Source: Taudactylus pleione (taxonomy: Eukaryota > Chordata > Amphibia > Anura > Myobatrachidae). Taken from it: a DNA stretch of 64,000 bases. The stretch lies in the NCBI GenBank assembly GCA_031769625.1, contig JAUIMM010002553.1, positions 25,713-89,712 of the forward strand, written 5' to 3'. Shown piece after piece: positions 32,712-42,484 of the stretch (its first letter is position 1; each line of letters starts with the position of its first letter). The notes below the pieces were generated by a model. The model had not been told where the DNA came from. It searched no databases and saw only the letters and a program-made list of their open reading frames with translations. Both the position numbers and the translations under genes were made by a program.

Positions 32712-33360
32712 AAGGCAGGTCACTTATCCACCAACAGATGAATGCAGCTGAAGCTTGGAACAGATTCCATGGACTAGCACTAGAATAGCGGATGACATTA
32801 TAGCATCCACATCATAAGCCACTCCCAACGCGTTTCATCAATGGCTGACTTTATTAGGGGGTGTGACCAACCTCTGTCAGTGCTCCCATTTATACCCACA
32901 CTGTGTGCTTGACCAGTAATCAATTGAGAACACATGATAAGGCACTTAACACAAGACAAGTTAAAATACAATACAGCGATCTCTAATATATATCAAGTTC
33001 ACAAGGTTCATATTTGAGTCCCGTTCCAGTCATGAGATCGCGGCCATTTTCTTGTAGTTTACTTAGCCAATGCAGACTAATCTATATCAGAGGACAGACG
33101 TCCTTCTATTTAGATTATCATGCAAAGAGATATCATTTCAAGTACATTTTGTTTCAGCTACATGGATCACCATTTTTGGTTGGACTCAAAGGTAAACCTT
33201 TATTGAGAAAAATGATACATTTCATAACAATGATACAATTCATTCAACAAGTAATACATTAAAATAAACATAATGTAATTTATTTTATAGGCATCACTTT
33301 TAGAGGGATGCTTAGTACACCCTGCCCTTTAACATTTACAGACACACACACATACATATA
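32712..33360. other. Unassigned interval
   Basis: A TGATGAAACGCGTTGGGAGT motif lies on the minus strand at 32825-32846. Otherwise no coding signal. Confidence 0.35.

Positions 33361-33413
<53 letters not shown>
33361..33413 (+). repeat. (AC)n(AT)n compound microsatellite
   Basis: ACACACAC run followed by a TA run. Confidence 0.95.
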
Positions 33414-33414
<1 letters not shown>

Positions 33415-33416
<2 letters not shown>

Positions 33417-33559
33417 AATCCAAGTATTTGGCACTCAGAACAAAATAAAACAGCCTGCTCCGGTGCCAGTCCCACAATGTGTACACAATGCAAATTAATA
33501 GACGGCACTCCGAGTCTGAGCAACCCCAACTATAATAAATAGTTAGCCCTTTTATCAAG
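33415..33559 (-). repeat. Penelope-like terminal repeat (inverted copy)
   Basis: The minus strand reads CTTGATAAAAGGGCTAACTA...ACTCGGAGTGCCGTCTATTA, matching 35845-35965 in the opposite orientation. It abuts the GIY-YIG fragment at 33560. Penelope-like elements characteristically have such direct or inverted pseudo-LTRs. Confidence 0.65.
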
Positions 33560-33990
33560 ACATACTGTGCCCATGCTCATTACAGTATGTAGGAAGAACA
33601 ACTAGAGCAGTCAAGAAAAGATTTAGGGAACATAGATTGAATATCATAAAGAAACTTCACAATCACAGTGTCTCAAGACATTTTTCTCTTGTTCACGCAA
33701 CAATTCCTACGGGCCTAAAGCTAACTATTATAGAGCAAATCTTAGGCACCAAACGAGGAGAAGATAGATTCAAACGTTTGTGTTTGGGAGAGATTCCTCT
33801 TGGATTTTCAAGTTGCACTCTATATCCCAAGGGACTTAATCTAGCATTGGACTTCACTTGCACCGAATTACCTAATAGGTTGTTCATCATGTCCAAGGTA
33901 GTGGGGTGTTCGGCGGCGTCCGTCGATGTGCAAGCAGACGTCGGTCGCTGCATTAGCGACGGATCCCGTGGACATGACAAAAGAGATTGA
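33560..33990 (+). pseudogene. Penelope-like element, GIY-YIG endonuclease fragment
   Basis: Penelope-like retroelements pair a reverse transcriptase with a C-terminal GIY-YIG endonuclease. The + strand reads CPCSLQYVGRTTRAVKKRF then REHR (33572-33640), the YVGRT-R-KKR-EH signature of that domain. NHSVSRHFSLVH follows, and an open frame runs to about 33990 (IEQILGTKRGEDRFKRLCLG). The frame has no start, and the RT is absent. The N-terminal GIY half is cut off where the inverted terminal repeat begins. The last ~40 codons (after GLNLALDF) look like read-through into 3' sequence. Confidence 0.75.
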
Positions 33991-34224
33991 AAAGCTAGAG
34001 AATAGTGGTATCCCAACCACGGGGTGCACTGAAATATACCCGATGCACCCTTTGGGATAGTCTACTAGTATTGCTTGTTATTGCATTTTCTTCTTGCCTT
34101 TCCATACTTATTTAGCGTTTGGAGTAATATGGAAGAGGAGCAACACATCATAATGGAGATGGACTAGTTTAGTTGGGTCTCACTTTCATCGATAAATTCT
34201 ACCCATAATGTGATCTATATGGGA

Positions 34225-34440
34225 GGATAATTCTGAATTGTTCCAATCAAGCCCCAAGGGCCTCAGCCTAGAACCAATGGTCAGGTCTGGAAAGCTAAGC
34301 ATGTTCAAGCTTGGTCAAGCTGAGGATCAAGCATTATTTGAGTTAACATTAGTTATTAGAGGTTGGAAGGTGTTCATAACTCTGGATATAGCAGAAAGCA
34401 TGTGTATTTGTTTGTATAAATAAAATTAAAGAAATATATA
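34225..34440 (+). repeat. 5S-rRNA-like segment, copy 1
   Basis: 34280-34318 (TCTGGAAAGCTAAGCATGTT and neighbours) aligns by eye to the internal control region of vertebrate 5S rRNA (the ...TCGGAAGCTAAGCAGGGTCG...CTGGTTAG stretch) at about 29 of 39 positions. It is only a fragment, too diverged and short for a working gene. It may come from a 5S-derived SINE or pseudogene. Confidence 0.5.
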
Positions 34441-34554
34441 TTTATAATATAATAAATGTTATTGCTATTTTTATGCAATTACCTCTCCTTTTAATTACTA
34501 TTTACTACTTATTAGTATCTATAAAGAGATTAGGCTGAATTTTCTGTTATCAAT

Positions 34555-34690
34555 TTAGAATTCTAAATTGTTTCGATCAAGCCCCAAGGGACTCAGCATA
34601 GAACCGATAGTCACTTCTGGAAATTTGTTTGTATATGTATAAATAAATAATATTAAAGAAAGATACAATAGTTACAGCACTAAATACCTA
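34555..34690 (+). repeat. 5S-rRNA-like segment, copy 2 (internally deleted)
   Basis: TCAAGCCCCAAGGGACTCAG ... TCTGGAAA repeats the flank of copy 1 and then jumps to TTTGTTTGTATA. The AAGCTAAGC core has been deleted. It is a direct duplicate of 34225-34440. Confidence 0.65.
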
Positions 34691-35110
34691 CAATGTTATT
34701 GTTATTATTATTTTTATGCAACTACCTCTCTCTTTTTAATTTATCATTTATTATTATTTACAAAGAGATTAGGATGAATTGTATGTTGACAATGCTTCTC
34801 TTAGTATTTTAAAATTGTTTTTAAAACTTTCAAAAACAGTTTTTAATGTATGATCAATATTTATTTGCTCACTTATATGTGTATGTGCAGAATTTACTCA
34901 CATGTGTGTGAGTAAAGATTAACTGTGCTCACTGGTATGTCTCTCTGAATAAATCAAATGTATGAGAAATAAATATCCATGTTATCAAGTAGAGACTTGT
35001 GAGCCAGTTCACACAGCTGAAAGTAACCAGCAATCAACTAAACTGCCCCTAGTGTGGGGAATTAATCAATTATACCTTGGCTTATAAGGACAATTAGGAG
35101 CCACTAACCC
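34691..35110. other. AT-rich unassigned interval
   Basis: No gene or strong repeat. Confidence 0.35.
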
Positions 35111-35111
35111 T

Positions 35112-35160
35112 TGTCTTGAAAAAGCTCACAACGTGGAGCGAAACGCGTCTACGAAAGGGT
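35112..35160 (+). ncRNA. Stem-GAAACGCG motif (hammerhead-like relic)
   Basis: CTTGAAAAAGCTCACAACGT then GGAGCGAAACGCGTCTACG. GCTC/GAGC form a stem immediately before GAAAC GCG. CTTGAAAA replaces CTGATGA, so a catalytic core is not present. It resembles the motifs at 7268-7316 and 35853-35890. Confidence 0.3.
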
Positions 35161-35844
35161 TAATATCGCTGGACTAGAGGAAGATATCCAACCCACCCAA
35201 GCCTGTCACTTTGCACCTTTTGGTTATTGAAGTAAGCACTGAGCAGACCGGACAAACAAGCAGCCATGGAGGGATTGACCTGGCGCTAGCAAGCGGCCGC
35301 TGCACCATCTGCACCCTGGTCTCCCTGAAGTACGGACCTAATATATATCAGTGTGCCGATACAGGACCGTGGTTAACTCCGGAGCTACAGCAGTAGATGA
35401 TTAACAGCCACTTACTACCATCATGTTTGGCTACTTAGACTGAATAATATGCAGAAGGTTAAGGACACTCTGAAACAAGCACTAAATTGCACAAGTCTCT
35501 GGTGGAGAACTATATATCCATTAAGAACAACACAAACTACTGTGGATTTTGGACATTCTCATATCTATTCCAGCGCTAATCTTATATAGTTAACATCAAC
35601 TCTTGACCATTATAATAACTGGGCAATTTAAAGCCAGCATGTGTGCATCATACTTATTAAGTGTTGTGAGTCATGTTAGTGAGTTTTATGTATTGATTGT
35701 AATAAACTGTGAACATCTTTAGAGAAGCCTTGTTCTTGTTACATTAATCAGACAGGTGCTACCATATTGCAACAAGTGTTATATCATGTATACATTCCCT
35801 GTAAGTGCAGATCACTTAATTTGTTAGTTTGTGCTTTTAATGGA

Positions 35845-35965
35845 CCATATCGATATGTCTTGATAAAAGGGCTAATTGCCCTGAAACGTCGACCTACAAT
35901 GAGACTGTGTCTATTTATTATTGTTGGGTTGCGACTCGGAGTGCCGTCCATTAATTTGCATTATA
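35845..35965 (+). repeat. Penelope-like terminal repeat with stem-GAAACG motif
   Basis: CTTGATAAAAGGGCTAATTG then CCCTGAAACGTCGACC: AGGGC/GCCCT form a stem before GAAACG. The downstream part, TTGCGACTCGGAGTGCCGTC, matches the inverted copy at 33415-33559. Confidence 0.6.
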
Positions 35966-35999
35966 TATATGCAAATTTATATATATATAAACAATAGTA

Positions 36000-36721
36000 A
36001 CAAAAAAGCACCTCCTAGTGCAATATGTTAAAGTTCCACAATGGGTTCAAACAAAAGATAGGAAAAGATAGGATGCACACATACCATATGTGAAGGCAAA
36101 AAGTTGTTGATGTTTTTTTTTTGCCAAATACAGCTTTTTAAGTATTCACAGCAAATCCTGGTTCCTGGAGATCATATTCTCAATATAATTTATTAAGTGC
36201 ATATCCAAACATGCATTCAACTTTAAGATCAACAGCTTATCTGGATGTCAGATGTAGTATTTCCCCGGAACAGTCCAACAGGAGGAACCCCTCAATGCTC
36301 TTTGTTCATCAGAATAGTTAGGACTTCATCAGGAGTACTCCGCCGTGAGGTCTGACCGGGAAACCCAACCACTCCATTAGGCATCCTAGACCAATTGCCA
36401 CTTATCTGTCAAGTGTTCATCCAAAGCCATCCAGTGGTAGGCACAGAACAGGTTCCCTGTGTCAAAATTCTGCCCAGCGTACACCAACGGGAGGGCCGAC
36501 TGGTGCCTCAACCCCCTAGTATGTCTTCTGGGATCCAATGTTACTACTATGTGAAGTTTTCCTTAAAATATATCCAGCGGGAGGTTCAGAACAGGCTCCC
36601 TGGGTCAAAGTTCTGCCCAGCATACACTAACGGGAGGTCCGACCTGGAACCTAACCCCCCCAAAACCTGTCCAGGATTCAACTGGACCGGTGCATGCATA
36701 ACAAACAAACAGACCAATTAA
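36000..36721. other. Unassigned interval with a ~65-bp imperfect duplication
   Basis: TCTGCCCAGCGTACACCAAC (about 36468) and TCTGCCCAGCATACACTAAC (about 36610) begin two related segments of about 65 bp. A minus-strand CTGATGAAGTCCTAACTATT motif lies at 36309-36334. No gene. Confidence 0.45.
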
Positions 36722-36724
36722 TTT

Positions 36725-36758
<34 letters not shown>
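36722..36758 (+). repeat. (TA)n microsatellite, target of the LTR element
   Basis: The TA run directly before the 5' LTR; it continues after the 3' LTR at 41011. Confidence 0.9.
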
Positions 36759-37368
36759 TGTGATAGGATCACTGGTAAAGTGGTCTGTGACAGGGACATT
36801 TATCCCAGATTCCTGTCTTATGTGTTTTAAAATTCCCAGGAGAAAGTCTGCAGTGTAGCAGGCTTGAGTTTCGGCTTTTTGAAAAGCCGGTTTGGGACCT
36901 GGGGGTTGTGGGAGAGAGGAGAGGGAGGGCTCCACCCACGGCCACTCCAGGTTTTGGTTCTCGCAGCCTGGTAACAGGCTTGTTAGGGTTTCCACCTGAG
37001 AGTGGCCAATATAAGCCTAGTGTGTTTAGGGCTGATTGTCTCACCTGGGAAAGCAGACAGGGAGTTTGCTCAGAGACACTTGAAAACCTATCCGTGAGTG
37101 TTGTGCTGTGCTTTTGTTGCTGGTGAGGGCATTAGACCCTGCCAGGTTCTGGTAGTGAGGGAACTACCTGTGAAGTTAGTGCCCCGACAGGGCTAGGATT
37201 TATGTTTATGTTTTCTTTATGTTGTTTCTGATATTGTACAATAAAGACTGGCGCCGACCAGCTTGTACTTGCATCCAGACTGGTGTGCTGCTTCTCTGCT
37301 GCTGTGTGTGTGTGTAAGGAAGGAGTCCTCTACCCAGGAGAGGGACCCCCTAACCTAACTGTGTCACA
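36759..37368 (+). mobile_element. 5' LTR (610 bp) of Gmr1-like Ty3 element
   Basis: It starts TGTGATAGGATC and ends CTGTGTCACA (TG...CA). An AATAAA lies at about 37242. It differs from the 3' LTR at roughly a dozen positions (about 98% identical). Confidence 0.95.
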
Positions 37369-37515
37369 ATATGGTGGAGAATGCGGGCACCCACACACAC
37401 TGAAGTTGCAGCGAGAGGAAAACTTTCCGTTTAAAAATTAAAGGGACAGACACCCAATTTGTGAGTGTGGAAATAACACTGTGTCCTTGGAGTCCCATAG
37501 AGGAGGCGTCAGCCA

Positions 37516-40137
37516 ATGCTCAGAGAGGCAAGGTTCAGCTTCCAACCTACACCCCAGGACAAAATGGAGGAAATTATTAAGGCCTTGCTCCAAGCTACAG
37601 GAGCTCAGCAGGAGACGAACAAACTTCAGCAGGAGACGAACCAACTTCAGCAGGAATCTACCAGGGCTCAGCAGGAATCTACCAGGGCTCAGCAGGAATC
37701 CACCAGGGTGCAACTGTTGGCCTTGGAGACAGCCCAGAGGCAACAACAGGTCGCCATCGCGGAAAACAGCCAGGCCATAAAAGAGGTGGTACAGCACCTG
37801 GTCGCCCGGCCCAGAGATGTTAATACTGGTCCTCCCACCACCACTCACTCCGTACGAGCCAGTCACTTCCTCCAAAAGATGACTTCGGGCGATGATGTGG
37901 AGGCCTATCTCGCCACATTTGAAAGAACGTCCAAAAGGGAGAGTTGGCCCAAGGAGCAGTGGGCAAGTCTGGTGGCACCTTTTTTGTCTGGGGAGCCACA
38001 AAAGGCCTATTTTGACTTACGCCTGGCTGATGCCAAGGACTATAAAAAACTAAAACAGGAGATCCTAACTCGCTTGGGAGTCACCACCTTTGTTCGTGCC
38101 CAACGGCTCCACCGCTGGGAGTTCCATATGGACAAGCCTCCACGTTCACAGATGCATGACCTCGTCCATCTGTCCTCAAAATGGCTACAGCCCGAGACGC
38201 TGACGGGACCACAGATTGTGGAAATGGTCGTGATGGACCGGTACCTGCGATCATTACCTGTGACTCTGCGCAAGTGGGTGAGCCATGCAGACCCTAAGTC
38301 CGCGGACCAGTTGGTCGAGCTGGTGGAGAGGTACGTGGCGGCTGAGGAGCTGATGAGTATGCCCCACCGAGCCCCGATGGCGCACCGGCGAACTCCCACA
38401 GACACTGGTAAGACTGTTCCAGGGGAGAAGGGTGCTGGGCGGTGGGATGTACCTAAGACTGAGGGTGAAGAACCTGGAGACAGGCCTGCCAGGCCAGGAA
38501 GGTTCTTGCCCCGTAAACGACCAGACATTAATATGATTCAGTGTTTCCGGTGTGGTGACTTCGGCCACATTTACGCTAATTGTTCACTTACAACTGAACC
38601 TATGCAATGTGATACTGCTCATGTCTACCGCAGGGGGTCTTTCTTTGCACAGACAGCCTGTACGGCTGACCGGCAGGTTGAGACTGATAAGCACATGTGT
38701 GTACTCACTGTAGAAGGCAACCGAGTAGAGGCACTGTTAGACTCTGGTAGCTTGGTGACACTTATAAAAGCTGAGCTGGTGAACCCCTTGCGGCATAAGG
38801 GGAAAACTGTTGGTGTGACCTGCATACATGGGGATACTCGATATTATGTTACTGCCGAGGTGAACATCGAGACACCATCTGGTTCTGCTATAGTTTCTGT
38901 GGGTTTGGTGCATGGTCTGATGTACGATGCAATATTGGGGAGAGACTTTGCTCACTTCTGGAAGTTGTGGGAAAGCCGCTTTGTTCCAGAAGTGAACAAC
39001 CCTGATCCATTTGAGAAGGTTGTCGATATAGTGGAGGAGGGAGTTTCTTCTGAGTCAGAGTTATTCCCTTTTTCTACTATGATTGGCGAACTAGAGAATG
39101 CGGAGCGTGACGATGGCCCGCCAACTGATGTGCCTCCCATTGAGGTGGGAAGTGTTGTTGGGCCAGTGGATCGTCTGCCTGATTTAGAGGTCAGAAAAGA
39201 GGTCTTTGCCGTGGAGCAGTTGAATGACCCTACTTTGGTAAAAGCCAGGGAGAATGTAAAAGTAGTTGATGGTAAACCCGTAGACCCTGATAGTCCTTTG
39301 TTCTATCCCCACATGGTAATGTGTCAGGATTTGTTATATCAGGTGACTAAGAAGGGGGAAGATATTGTGGAACAACTAATAGTTCCCAAAGCCTACAGAA
39401 GAACAGTGTTGGATCTGGCCCATGGTCATATAACGGCAGGCCATCTAGGGGTAGAGAAAACCACTGAGCGAATAATGCAGAGGTTTTTCTGGCCCAGGCT
39501 TCAAAAAGAGGTATCTGACTTCTGCGCATCCTGCCCTGAGTGTCAGTATCATGCTCCCAGACCACATTTTAAGGGTCCACTAGTTCCATTGCCTATTATA
39601 GAGGTGCTGATAGTGAGAGAGCACCTGGAACAGGCTCAACAGGCACAGCAGAGGGTATACAACCGCAATGCTCGGTTACGCAGCTTTGCTCCTGGGGACA
39701 GAGTGTTAGTGTTGGTTCCCACTGTGGAAAATAAACTTTTGGCTAAATGGCAAGGCCCCTTTGAAATCTTAGAAAGAGTGGGACAGGTCAATTACAAAGT
39801 TTACCAGCCGGGGAAAAGAAAGCCGGAAAAGATATACCATAAAAATATGTTAAAGCCCTGGAAAGATAGAACGGTACTGTCGGCCGACCGAGCTCCAGTA
39901 AATCTAAAGCCCTATAGGTTACCAGTAGCACAAAGAGAATCGGTGTCGAAAGAAATTAAAAATATGCTAGAGTTAGGGGTTATTGAAGAATCACATAGTG
40001 AATGGTCAAGTCCCACTGGGTTGATTCCAAAGCCCGACGGGAGTGTGCGTTTCTGCAATGACTTCCGAAAGTTGAACAGTGTTTCAAAATTCGATGCCTA
40101 CCCGATGCCACAGTGGAGAAGGATGCGTTGGCCATAA
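37516..40137 (+). CDS. Gag-protease-integrase fragment fused polyprotein, 873 codons
   Basis: This is a long uninterrupted frame. The likely real start is ATG 37564 (MEEIIKALLQATGAQQ, residue 17); 37516 is the longest option. Domains: a Gln-rich coiled coil with QQEST repeats (residues ~30-65); a capsid/SCAN-like helical region (~127-275) including QRLHRWEFHMDKPP and a run ending LVELVERY; a zinc knuckle QCFRCGDFGHIYANC (~342-356); an aspartic protease with LLDSGS (~409; DSG rather than DTG); an integrase HHCC finger (~636-676) with HITAGHLGVEKT and CPEC. At ~694-703 sequence jumps from PLPIIEV to REHLEQAQQAQQ, where the DDE core is missing in frame. The integrase C-terminal part follows, with FAPGDRVLVLVP and KWQGPFEILE (~724-760). 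Last is the RT start, IPKPDGSVRFCNDFRKLNS (~838-856), cut at ~862. It cannot encode active integrase or RT. Gag and protease appear intact. Confidence 0.85.
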   Translation: MLREARFSFQPTPQDKMEEIIKALLQATGAQQETNKLQQETNQLQQESTRAQQESTRAQQESTRVQLLALETAQRQQQVAIAENSQAIKEVVQHLVARPRDVNTGPPTTTHSVRASHFLQKMTSGDDVEAYLATFERTSKRESWPKEQWASLVAPFLSGEPQKAYFDLRLADAKDYKKLKQEILTRLGVTTFVRAQRLHRWEFHMDKPPRSQMHDLVHLSSKWLQPETLTGPQIVEMVVMDRYLRSLPVTLRKWVSHADPKSADQLVELVERYVAAEELMSMPHRAPMAHRRTPTDTGKTVPGEKGAGRWDVPKTEGEEPGDRPARPGRFLPRKRPDINMIQCFRCGDFGHIYANCSLTTEPMQCDTAHVYRRGSFFAQTACTADRQVETDKHMCVLTVEGNRVEALLDSGSLVTLIKAELVNPLRHKGKTVGVTCIHGDTRYYVTAEVNIETPSGSAIVSVGLVHGLMYDAILGRDFAHFWKLWESRFVPEVNNPDPFEKVVDIVEEGVSSESELFPFSTMIGELENAERDDGPPTDVPPIEVGSVVGPVDRLPDLEVRKEVFAVEQLNDPTLVKARENVKVVDGKPVDPDSPLFYPHMVMCQDLLYQVTKKGEDIVEQLIVPKAYRRTVLDLAHGHITAGHLGVEKTTERIMQRFFWPRLQKEVSDFCASCPECQYHAPRPHFKGPLVPLPIIEVLIVREHLEQAQQAQQRVYNRNARLRSFAPGDRVLVLVPTVENKLLAKWQGPFEILERVGQVNYKVYQPGKRKPEKIYHKNMLKPWKDRTVLSADRAPVNLKPYRLPVAQRESVSKEIKNMLELGVIEESHSEWSSPTGLIPKPDGSVRFCNDFRKLNSVSKFDAYPMPQWRRMRWP

Positions 40138-40345
40138 AGTGGGCGTTAGAGGCTCTCAGGTACTACCTGGTTGGTAGAAAGTTCAAATTGATCACTGACC
40201 ATGCCCCTTTGAAGTGGATGTCCGAAAATAAAGACAGTAATGCGAGAATTACGAGATGGTTCTTGGCGTTACAAACTTTTAAATTTTCAGTGGAACACAG
40301 GCCAGGGGGCCTGTTGTCTAAAGCAGACGCGTTGTCACGCGTTCA
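40103..40345 (+). pseudogene. RNase H C-terminal remnant of the LTR element
   Basis: In a different frame from the 873-codon ORF: VEKDALAIKWALEALRYYL, then ITDHAPLKWM, HRPGGLLSKADALSRVH. These are the final blocks of a Ty3-type RNase H. The join after YPMPQ (around 40105) marks a deletion of about the whole RT palm plus the RNase H start. Confidence 0.85.
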
Positions 40346-40400
40346 TTGTTTGGGGGCTTCAGTTGTTCTGCCCCATAGGTCGAAACAAAGGGGGGGGATA

Positions 40401-41010
40401 TGTGATAGGATCACTGGTAAAGTGGTCTGTGACAGGGACATTTATCCCAGATTCCTGTCTTATGTGTTTTAAAATCCCCAGGAGAAAGTCTGCAGTGTAG
40501 CAGGCTTGAGTTTCGGCTTTTTGAAAAGCCGGTTTCGGACCTGGGGGTTGTGGGTGAGAGGAGAGGGAGGGCTCCACCCATGGCCACTCCAGGTTTTGGT
40601 TCTCGCAGCCTGGTAACAGGCTTGTTAGGGTTTCCACCTGAGAGTGGCCAATATAAGCCTAGTGTGTTTAGGGCTGATTGTCTCACCTGGGAGAGCAGAC
40701 AGGGAGTTTGCTCAGAGACACTTGAAAAATTATCCGTGAGTGTTGTGCTGTGCTTTTGTTGCTGGTGAGGGCATTAGGCCCTGCCAGGTTCTGGTAGTGA
40801 GGGAACTACCTGTGAAGCTAGTGCCCCGACAGGGCTAGGATTTATGTTTATGTTTTCTTTATGTTGTTTCTGATATTGTACAATAAAGACTGGCACCGAC
40901 CAGCTTGTACTTGCATCCAGACTGGTGTGCTGCTTCCCTGCTGCTGTGTGTGTGTGTAAGGAAGGAGTCCTCTACCCAGGAGAGGGACCCCCTAACCTAA
41001 CTGTGTCACA
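40401..41010 (+). mobile_element. 3' LTR (610 bp) of Gmr1-like element
   Basis: Same ends and length as 36759-37368. Differences are scattered single substitutions (for example TTTGGG/TTTCGG and CACGGCC/CATGGCC), consistent with modest time since insertion. Confidence 0.95.
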
Positions 41011-41090
41011 ATATATATATATATGTATAGCTTATATATAAAATTATATATATATATATATATCTTATATATAAAAATATTATATATATT
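41011..41090 (+). repeat. (TA)n microsatellite continuation
   Basis: TA-rich sequence that continues the run interrupted by the LTR element. Confidence 0.85.
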
Positions 41091-41109
41091 TATAGTGGTG
41101 TTATAATGA

Positions 41110-41233
41110 TGTGTGCAGGGTGTGCAGTTTCACAAAAACTACTCCAATTGCCCTTTAATAAATTTCAGTGAAACTATAATACTGTGAAAACACTTTTTCA
41201 CATTATTTTAGTTAAATTACAAATAGAGCCCAT
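41110..41233 (-). mobile_element. Fragment of the 19518-20553 fold-back family
   Basis: The minus strand begins GGGCTCTATTTGTAATTTAA, then AAAATAATGTGAAAAAGTGT and GGGCAATTGGAGTAG, in the same order as 19518-19640. The right part is missing. Confidence 0.7.
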
Positions 41234-41519
41234 AGTGCTTTATCGCAAATATGGGCTGCGAAGTGTGACAGCTGTGCACAGTTCTATAAGTTGTTGTTCT
41301 TTTTTTTAAAGCTGGCGGCAAACAGTACTTGTACCCCCCATAGTACCATACCTTTTATTATAGACCGCCAGTCACCTTTTCGTGGTTATAAGTGTTATCC
41401 CCACATTAGCAGGCATGAAAACACCATACTAGTCTGATAAGTCAATGGAGAGGATTTAATGAAATATAAATGCAAGACTTCTCTCTGATTAAATCAAATA
41501 CTTTTTATAATGAAACTGT
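41234..41519. other. Unassigned interval
   Basis: No gene or repeat recognised. Confidence 0.35.
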
Positions 41520-42484
41520 GCAACCTCCAGAGGCGTCACTAGGGTTGGTGTCACCCGGTGCTGTAACTCATGGTGACATCCCCCCTCTCCACAAAAAAAA
41601 AAATCAGGACCAAGATGCGCAGCTCCGTGCTCTCTCCCTCCTTACCAGTCCACCACTCACACTGCAGAATGCTGGGCATGCCAGAAGACCCAGTAACACA
41701 CCACACGGCCCCTGAAATGCAGAGAGTGGTCGCAGGCATCCCGCTGTTCACTGTGGCAACAACGCGCCCTTCCTTTTACACTGGGGGAGGGATCTGCTCT
41801 GCCCTCCAGTTTGACGCCACCCGAATCTCTGACAATAAGTCTTAATATTAACTCTTGGATGTTTTCCCAGTGACCATTTCTCGGCCACATCAAAGTGCCA
41901 GATGGCAGGGGGATTTTGCTGGACAAACACCTGAAAAATGAAGTGTAGGGAGAACGCTGATAAACATATAAATATCTTTATTTATCCATCTATCATCTAT
42001 TTCATATATATACACAAACACACACACTACACTTGAAACCCAGAATACACAGTTGGAGAGCAATGACTAACAAAATGTTTTGTTACAGTATCTATAACCC
42101 CAGTGTTACTCACTAACTTACTTGTCATTCAGCAAGCTACTGCCGTGGCCTCCACCCAAGAAAGAATATACCCGCCTACACGGCCTGCTGCCTGTCACTT
42201 GTCTCCCAGTCATGGCCAGGAGCAGAGAGAGAGAGACTCACGAGATGATGACATCATCATCTCGGGGACCTCGCGGGGTACAGCGGGCACTAACTACGAT
42301 GGCATAGTCGCACCACACAATAGCAGCAGTAAAGACCGGACATCAGACTGGCCCAGAGAGCATCCCCCCAGGGCCGTTTCTAGAGACTAACTTATGAATA
42401 AATAACGTTAGCATATCCATAGGATCAGTGACAGCAAGATCTGTTAAAATTCCCAAGGTACACCGTCAGTCGCCCCGCCCCATA

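Larger units (their letters stand above)
36759..41010 (+). mobile_element. Ty3-type LTR retrotransposon, Gmr1-like order, internally deleted
   Basis: Two 610-bp LTRs flank a 3,032-bp interior, much shorter than a complete Ty3 interior. The order is gag with a SCAN-like capsid part, CCHC knuckle, protease, integrase zinc finger, integrase C-terminus, RT start, RNase H end. Integrase before RT is the arrangement described for Gmr1-like elements, unlike ordinary Ty3. Two deletions remove the integrase catalytic core and most of RT plus the RNase H start. The purine tract AAAGGGGGGGATA precedes the 3' LTR. The element lies in a TA microsatellite, so the 4-bp duplication (ATAT) cannot be proved. 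Confidence 0.9.

Noticed and set aside
34280..34318. Functional 5S rRNA gene
   Set aside because: Only a ~40-bp internal stretch is similar, with about a quarter of positions changed; both ends of the gene are missing.
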